From Allosediminivita sp964397775 (GTDB taxonomy: Bacteria; Pseudomonadota; Alphaproteobacteria; Rhodobacterales; Rhodobacteraceae): a DNA stretch of 9,417 nt. Shown in pieces: positions 5,596-9,417 of the stretch (the first letter of the stretch is position 1; each line of letters opens with the position of its first letter). The stretch lies in assembly GCA_964397775.1 (NCBI GenBank), contig CAYNKL010000169.1, positions 1-9,417 of the forward strand, given 5' to 3'. The notes beneath the pieces are model-generated. The model did no database searches. It had not been told where the DNA came from and saw only the letters and a program-made list of their open reading frames with translations. The position numbers and the translations under genes were made by a program.

Positions 5596-6523
5596 ACTGA
5601 TCCTCTCCCATCCGGCGCAGCGCGGGATCTTCCCGGCGGCAGATGTCGGTGGCCTTGGGGCACCGCCCGGCAAAGGCGCAGCCCGGCGGCGGGTTGAGCG
5701 GGTCGGGTAGTTCCGTTCCCTTCTGCTCGGGCGCGGTCAGGGGCCGGCCGACGACCGGCGCACTTTCCGCCAGCAGCCGTGTATAGGGATGGCGCGGGGA
5801 ATTGAAGATGGTCTTCGCGTTGCCGACCTCGACCACCGACCCGAAGTAGAGCACCACCACCCGGTCGCTCACCGCCTCGACCACGGCAAGGTCGTGGCTG
5901 ATGAACAGATAGGTGAGGTCGAACTCCTCGCGAAGCCGCCCCAGTAGGTTCAGCACCTGCGCCTGCACCGAGACATCGAGCGCGGAGACCGGCTCGTCCA
6001 GCACGATGATCTCGGGCGCGGCGGCCAGCGCCCGGGCGATGCCGATCCGCTGCGCCTGCCCGCCCGAGAACTCGTGCGGGTAGCGGTCGAGGAAGGCGTG
6101 CCGCAGGTTCACACTGTCAAAGATCTCGGCAATGCGTTTGTCCCGTGCCTCGCGGTCCATCCCGTACAGCAGCCGCAGCGGCGCCTCCATGATCTGACGG
6201 ATCGTCTTGCGCGGGTTGAGACTGCTGATCGGGTCCTGGAACACGTACTGGATCAGCCGGCCAAAGGCCGCAGGGTCGGCGTTGTCGAGCGCCTTGCCCG
6301 CGATCTCGATACGGCCCGTGGTGGGCTCCAGCAGGCCAACGAGCATGCGCGCCAGCGTGGACTTGCCGCAGCCGCTTTCGCCGACGATGCCCAGCGTCTC
6401 GCCCCGCTGCACCTCGACGGACATGGGCCGCACCGCGCGTACGCCCGGCGGCGCTGCGCCGAACAGCGGCTTCTTGAGCGCGAAGGTCTTGGAAAGGTCT
6501 TCCACCTTGAGGGCTACGGTCAT
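5564..6523 (-). CDS. Peptide-class ABC importer, ATP-binding subunit (DppF/OppF type)
   Basis: This is one of the two ATPases powering an importer of the dipeptide/oligopeptide/nickel class. It is 319 residues. Walker A GESGCGKST is at 48-56, the Q-loop glutamine is Q96, the signature SGGQ is at 153-156, Walker B ends in D176-E177, and the switch histidine is H210. The oligopeptide-type C-terminal tail follows (HPYTRLL, then C282, C288, C295 and C313 in the pattern seen in DppD/DppF proteins). The ATG at 6523 shares one base with the stop of the preceding fusion gene (TGATG), indicating translational coupling. One deviation is YFGSVVEVG in place of the usual YxGxIVExG, which is unlikely to matter. 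The substrate is not inferable from an ATPase. Confidence 0.92.
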   Translation of the reverse strand: MTVALKVEDLSKTFALKKPLFGAAPPGVRAVRPMSVEVQRGETLGIVGESGCGKSTLARMLVGLLEPTTGRIEIAGKALDNADPAAFGRLIQYVFQDPISSLNPRKTIRQIMEAPLRLLYGMDREARDKRIAEIFDSVNLRHAFLDRYPHEFSGGQAQRIGIARALAAAPEIIVLDEPVSALDVSVQAQVLNLLGRLREEFDLTYLFISHDLAVVEAVSDRVVVLYFGSVVEVGNAKTIFNSPRHPYTRLLAESAPVVGRPLTAPEQKGTELPDPLNPPPGCAFAGRCPKATDICRREDPALRRMGEDQFAACHHPIEA

Positions 6524-8394
6524 CAGACGGCCTCCTCGGGGTAAAGGCAACGCACGGCGCGCGGCGGTGTGCCGTCGAGCGGGATCTCGCCCTGGGTGCA
6601 GGCCTCGCGCGCCTTGTGACAGCGGGGCGCAAAGGCACAGCCCGGCGGCAGGTCGTCGACCGAAGGCGGCAGGCCGGGAATGGCCGCAAGCTCGCGCTGA
6701 CCGCCGCCCAGTTCCGGCACGCAGGCGATGAGGCGCCTGGTGTAGGGATGCGCGGGCGCCTCGAGCACCGCGCCCGTCGGCCCCTCCTCCACGATCCGCC
6801 CGGCGTACATGACCGCCACCCGGTCACAAAGCTGCGCCACCACGCCAAAGTCATGGGTGATGAAGATGATGGCAAGGCCCCGCTCGCGCCGCAGATCATC
6901 AAGCAGCGCGAGGATCTGCGCCTGCACCGTCACGTCGAGTGCCGTGGTGGGTTCGTCCGCGATGATCACGTCCGGGTCGTTGGCCAGCGCCATGGCGATG
7001 CCGACCCGCTGCCGCATCCCGCCCGACATCTCGTGCGGATAGTTCTTCAGCCGGCTTTCGGGGTTCGGGATACGCACCGCCCTGAGCAGCTCCAGCGACC
7101 GCTCCCGCGCCTCGCCATCGCTCACCCGGTGATGCGACTGGATCGCCTCGGCCAGCTGATCCTCCACCTTGTAGAGCGGGTGCAGCGTCGCCAGCGGATC
7201 CTGGAAGATATAGGCGACATTCTCGCCGCGCCGCTTGCGCATCGCGCGGTAGCCCGAGGACAGCAGATCCGTGCCCTCGTAGCGCACGGCACCGCAGGTG
7301 ATCACCCCGGGGGGCGAGGCCACCAGCCCCATGACCGACAGCGCGGTCACCGACTTGCCCGACCCGCTCTCACCGATGATGCCCAGGCATTCGCCTTTCT
7401 TCACGTGCAGGTCCACGCCCCCCACGGCACGATAGACACGGGAGCCCACGTGGAACTGCGTCTCCAGCCCCTGCAGATCCAGCAGCCCCTTCTGCGCCGT
7501 CTCCGGCACCGGCCCCTTGCGGTCCACGCGGGTCATCGCCCGCGGACGGCTCAGCGCGCCGGACTTCAGCCGCGGATCAAGTGCATCGCGCACCCCGTCA
7601 CCCAGCAGGTTGATGGACATCACGATCAGGAAGATCATGAGCCCCGGCACGACCGAGGTATGCGGCGCCGTGATCAGCGCCGCCCGCGCCTCGCCCAGCA
7701 TGGACCCCAGATCCGCCACCGGCGGCTGCGAGCCGAGACCGAGGAACGACAGCCCCGCCGTCTCGAGGATCATCCAGCCCACGGTGGTGGACATGGCGAT
7801 CACGATCACCGGCAGCACGTTGGGCAGGATCTCGGTCAGGATGATCCGCAGATGCCCCTTGCCCGAAAGCTTCGCCGCATCCACGAATTCGCGCGCGGCC
7901 AGACCCACGGTGATGCCGCGGATGTTGCGCCCGAAGAAGGGGATGTTCACCGCGGCCACGGCGATCAGCGCGTTCAGCAGACCGGGCCCGAGTGCGGCCA
8001 CGATGGCCAGCGCCAGCAGGATGTAGGGAAAGGCCATCAGCATGTCGACGCCGCGCATGATGATGTTGTCCGTGCGCCCGCCGAAATACCCCGCCACGAT
8101 CCCGATGGCCGAGCCGAAGACGGCGGCGATCACCGCCGCGGCAAAGCCCACCGCAAGGCTCAGCCGCGTGCCGTAGAGCAGCCGCGCCAGCAGGTCGCGG
8201 CCCAGGTGATCGGTGCCCAGCAGGTGGCCCGCCGCCACGAAGGGCCGCAGGAAACGCTGGCTCGTGTCGGTCACGTTGGGATCGGGCAGCGGCAGCAATG
8301 GCGTGACCAGCACCAGCAGCAGGATGGCGCCCAGGACCACGGCCCCCATGGCCGCCAGGCGGTTGCGGAACAGCAGCTTCAGGAAGGCGCTCAT
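6523..8394 (-). CDS. Fused ABC importer permease (DppC type) and ATPase (DppD type)
   Basis: A single 623-residue reading frame joins two importer subunits that are usually separate. Residues 1-275 are a DppC-type permease: TM1 about 12-34, the HLLGTDHLGRDLLARLLYG block 57-75, further membrane segments, an EAA coupling loop 165-192, and an end at LLGDGVRDALDPR. A linker of about 28 residues (276-303) leads to the ATPase: Walker A 341-348, Q398, signature SGGMRQR 457-463, Walker B D480-E481, H514, and C-terminal cysteines C586, C592, C599 and C616. An internal ATG (7536, residue 287) has no convincing ribosome binding site, which favours a true fusion. The start ATG at 8394 overlaps the previous stop as ATGA. 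The upstream extension to 8547 in the same frame is not used. Permease/ATPase fusions are known in this transporter class. Confidence 0.9.
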   Translation of the reverse strand: MSAFLKLLFRNRLAAMGAVVLGAILLLVLVTPLLPLPDPNVTDTSQRFLRPFVAAGHLLGTDHLGRDLLARLLYGTRLSLAVGFAAAVIAAVFGSAIGIVAGYFGGRTDNIIMRGVDMLMAFPYILLALAIVAALGPGLLNALIAVAAVNIPFFGRNIRGITVGLAAREFVDAAKLSGKGHLRIILTEILPNVLPVIVIAMSTTVGWMILETAGLSFLGLGSQPPVADLGSMLGEARAALITAPHTSVVPGLMIFLIVMSINLLGDGVRDALDPRLKSGALSRPRAMTRVDRKGPVPETAQKGLLDLQGLETQFHVGSRVYRAVGGVDLHVKKGECLGIIGESGSGKSVTALSVMGLVASPPGVITCGAVRYEGTDLLSSGYRAMRKRRGENVAYIFQDPLATLHPLYKVEDQLAEAIQSHHRVSDGEARERSLELLRAVRIPNPESRLKNYPHEMSGGMRQRVGIAMALANDPDVIIADEPTTALDVTVQAQILALLDDLRRERGLAIIFITHDFGVVAQLCDRVAVMYAGRIVEEGPTGAVLEAPAHPYTRRLIACVPELGGGQRELAAIPGLPPSVDDLPPGCAFAPRCHKAREACTQGEIPLDGTPPRAVRCLYPEEAV

Positions 8395-9338
8395 GTCTTG
8401 ATCCTCGGGTCGAGCAGGCTCTGCGCCACGTCCACCGCGATGTTGAACAGCACGTAGCAGGCCGCGACGAAGACCACGCCCCCCTGCACCAGCAGGATGT
8501 CCCGCGTCAGGATCGCATCGACCAGCATCCGGCCCACGCCCGGCCACTGAAAGACGATCTCGATGTAGACCGCGCCCGACAGCACGAAGCCCGCCTGGAT
8601 GCCCAGCACCGGGATGATCGACACCATGGCCACGCGCAGCGCGTGCCCCATGATCACCCGCCGCTCCGGCACGCCCTTGGCCCGCGCCGTGCGGATGTAG
8701 TCCTGCCGCAGCACCTCGAGCATGGCCGAACGCGACAGCCGCGCCACCACCCCCGTGGCCACCGCCGCCAACGCCAGCGCCGGCATCACCAGATGCCGCA
8801 GCAGGTCGGCCAGGTCACCGCCGCCGTAAATCGCGTACATCCCAGAGACCGGCAGCCAGCGCAGGTTCACCGCGAACAACAGGATCATCATCATGCCGAG
8901 GAAGAAGGCCGGGACCGAGATCCCGATCAGCACCACGAAGGTGATCAGCTTGTCGGCCAGCCCGTATTGCCGCGCGGCCGAAACCACGCCGGCCAGCACG
9001 CCCAGCACCGCGCACAGCACGAAACTCGTGCCCGCCAGGATCAGCGTCGCGTTGAACCGCTCCAGCACCTCGTCCAGCACGGGCCGATTGAGGCTGAAGG
9101 ACCGCCCGAAATCCCCCGTCAGCATGTTGCCGAGCCAGATGAAATACCGCTGCACCAGCGGCTTGTTCAAACCGAGGTCGCGGTTGATCTTCTCCACGTT
9201 CTCGGGCGTGGCGTAGCTGCCCAGGATCGCGGTTGCCGGATCGCCCGGGATCATCGCCATGATCAAAAAGACGATCACCGTGATCCCCAGGAGCACCGGG
9301 ATCGCCGAGACCAGTCGTTTCAGGATATAAGAGCCCAT
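8391..9338 (-). CDS. Peptide-class ABC importer, permease subunit (DppB type)
   Basis: This is one half of the inner-membrane channel, which pairs with the permease half of the following fusion protein. It is 315 residues, normal for DppB. It begins with the family-typical MGSYILKRLVSAIPVLLGITV, giving the first membrane helix at about 9-30. A periplasmic segment with PGDPA and LGLNKPLVQRY follows, then five more hydrophobic segments. The cytoplasmic EAA loop (DYIRTARAKGVPERRVIMGHALR) docks onto the ATPases. The end is SLLDPRIKT. The ATG at 9338 has GGAGGG (9350-9345) six bases upstream. It is the first gene of the operon in view. The binding protein that sets substrate specificity normally lies just upstream and would be past the right edge. 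Confidence 0.93.
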   Translation of the reverse strand: MGSYILKRLVSAIPVLLGITVIVFLIMAMIPGDPATAILGSYATPENVEKINRDLGLNKPLVQRYFIWLGNMLTGDFGRSFSLNRPVLDEVLERFNATLILAGTSFVLCAVLGVLAGVVSAARQYGLADKLITFVVLIGISVPAFFLGMMMILLFAVNLRWLPVSGMYAIYGGGDLADLLRHLVMPALALAAVATGVVARLSRSAMLEVLRQDYIRTARAKGVPERRVIMGHALRVAMVSIIPVLGIQAGFVLSGAVYIEIVFQWPGVGRMLVDAILTRDILLVQGGVVFVAACYVLFNIAVDVAQSLLDPRIKT

Positions 9339-9344
9339 GCGCCG

Positions 9345-9350
9345 CCCTCC
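9345..9350 (-). promoter_or_regulatory. Ribosome binding site of the DppB-type permease
   Basis: GGAGGG on the minus strand, six bases before the ATG at 9338, supports this start. Confidence 0.75.
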
Positions 9351-9375
9351 GCTCGAGGATCAAGTCATCCCGGGT

Positions 9376-9400
9376 GGGGCGGGGGAACCGCGCCCGCCCC
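9376..9400. repeat. 8-bp perfect inverted repeat upstream of the importer operon
   Basis: GGGGCGGG (9376-9383) and CCCGCCCC (9393-9400) form a GC stem with a 9-base loop. Read on the plus strand it is followed by TTCTTCTT (9401-9408), like a terminator, but no plus-strand gene precedes it. Read on the minus strand it lies between the presumed upstream binding-protein gene and the permease. There, hairpins often protect the 3' end of the binding-protein message and reduce downstream expression. That role is inferred. Confidence 0.45.
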
Positions 9401-9417
9401 TTCTTCTTGGCAGAAAT

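Noticed and set aside
7536..7536. Separate ATPase gene starting at the internal ATG of the fusion
   Set aside because: No Shine-Dalgarno-like sequence precedes this ATG and there is no stop codon between the domains, so a single fused product is the simpler reading.
6616..8457. 613-codon plus-strand open frame opposite the fusion gene
   Set aside because: Its composition (R, H, Q, G repeats) is that of an antisense shadow. The minus strand carries every ABC motif in order.
9384..9408. Plus-strand terminator at the right edge
   Set aside because: The hairpin plus TTCTTCTT has the right shape, but no plus-strand gene lies upstream of it within the window.

Overview
This 9.4 kb window is GC-rich chromosomal-type DNA. 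Codons are strongly biased to G/C at the third position, and the gene set (BetA, a short EutBC ethanolamine ammonia-lyase, a peptide-class ABC importer, an FCD-type GntR regulator) suggests an alphaproteobacterium, most likely of the Rhodobacteraceae/Roseobacter group. That placement rests on protein character and gene combination, not on a marker gene.

Left part (1-4035, plus strand). A strong intrinsic terminator (47-86) sits directly in front of betA, choline dehydrogenase (110-1768). A triplicated 15-bp repeat lies across the betA stop codon. After a 128-base gap come eutB (1897-3285) and eutC (3282-4025), the two subunits of adenosylcobalamin-dependent ethanolamine ammonia-lyase, overlapping by ATGA. 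A hairpin plus T-run at the end of eutC closes the unit. Together these genes would oxidise choline and deaminate ethanolamine, the two commonest phospholipid head-group amines. No microcompartment, EutA reactivase or ethanolamine permease gene is visible.

Middle (4036-4827). This is a distinctly AT-richer segment. It holds one small minus-strand gene for an uncharacterised, probably outer-membrane lipoprotein (4225-4638, TTG start), which contains a recent in-frame 30-bp tandem duplication. A hairpin that pairs better in the minus-strand transcript follows it.

Right part (4828-9338, minus strand). Four tightly overlapping genes are read right to left. They encode a DppB-type permease, a protein fusing a DppC-type permease to a DppD-type ATPase, a DppF-type ATPase, and a FadR-subfamily (FCD) GntR regulator whose probable TTG start lies inside the end of the ATPase gene. 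The substrate-binding protein is not in the window and is expected just beyond the right edge. The layout suggests an importer with its own local regulator. The substrate cannot be read from the sequence.

I found no RNA genes, CRISPR, insertion sequences or phage genes. The most distinctive points are the head-group amine gene cluster, the permease-ATPase fusion, the substituted metal-site residue in the regulator, and the repeat-bearing lipoprotein.
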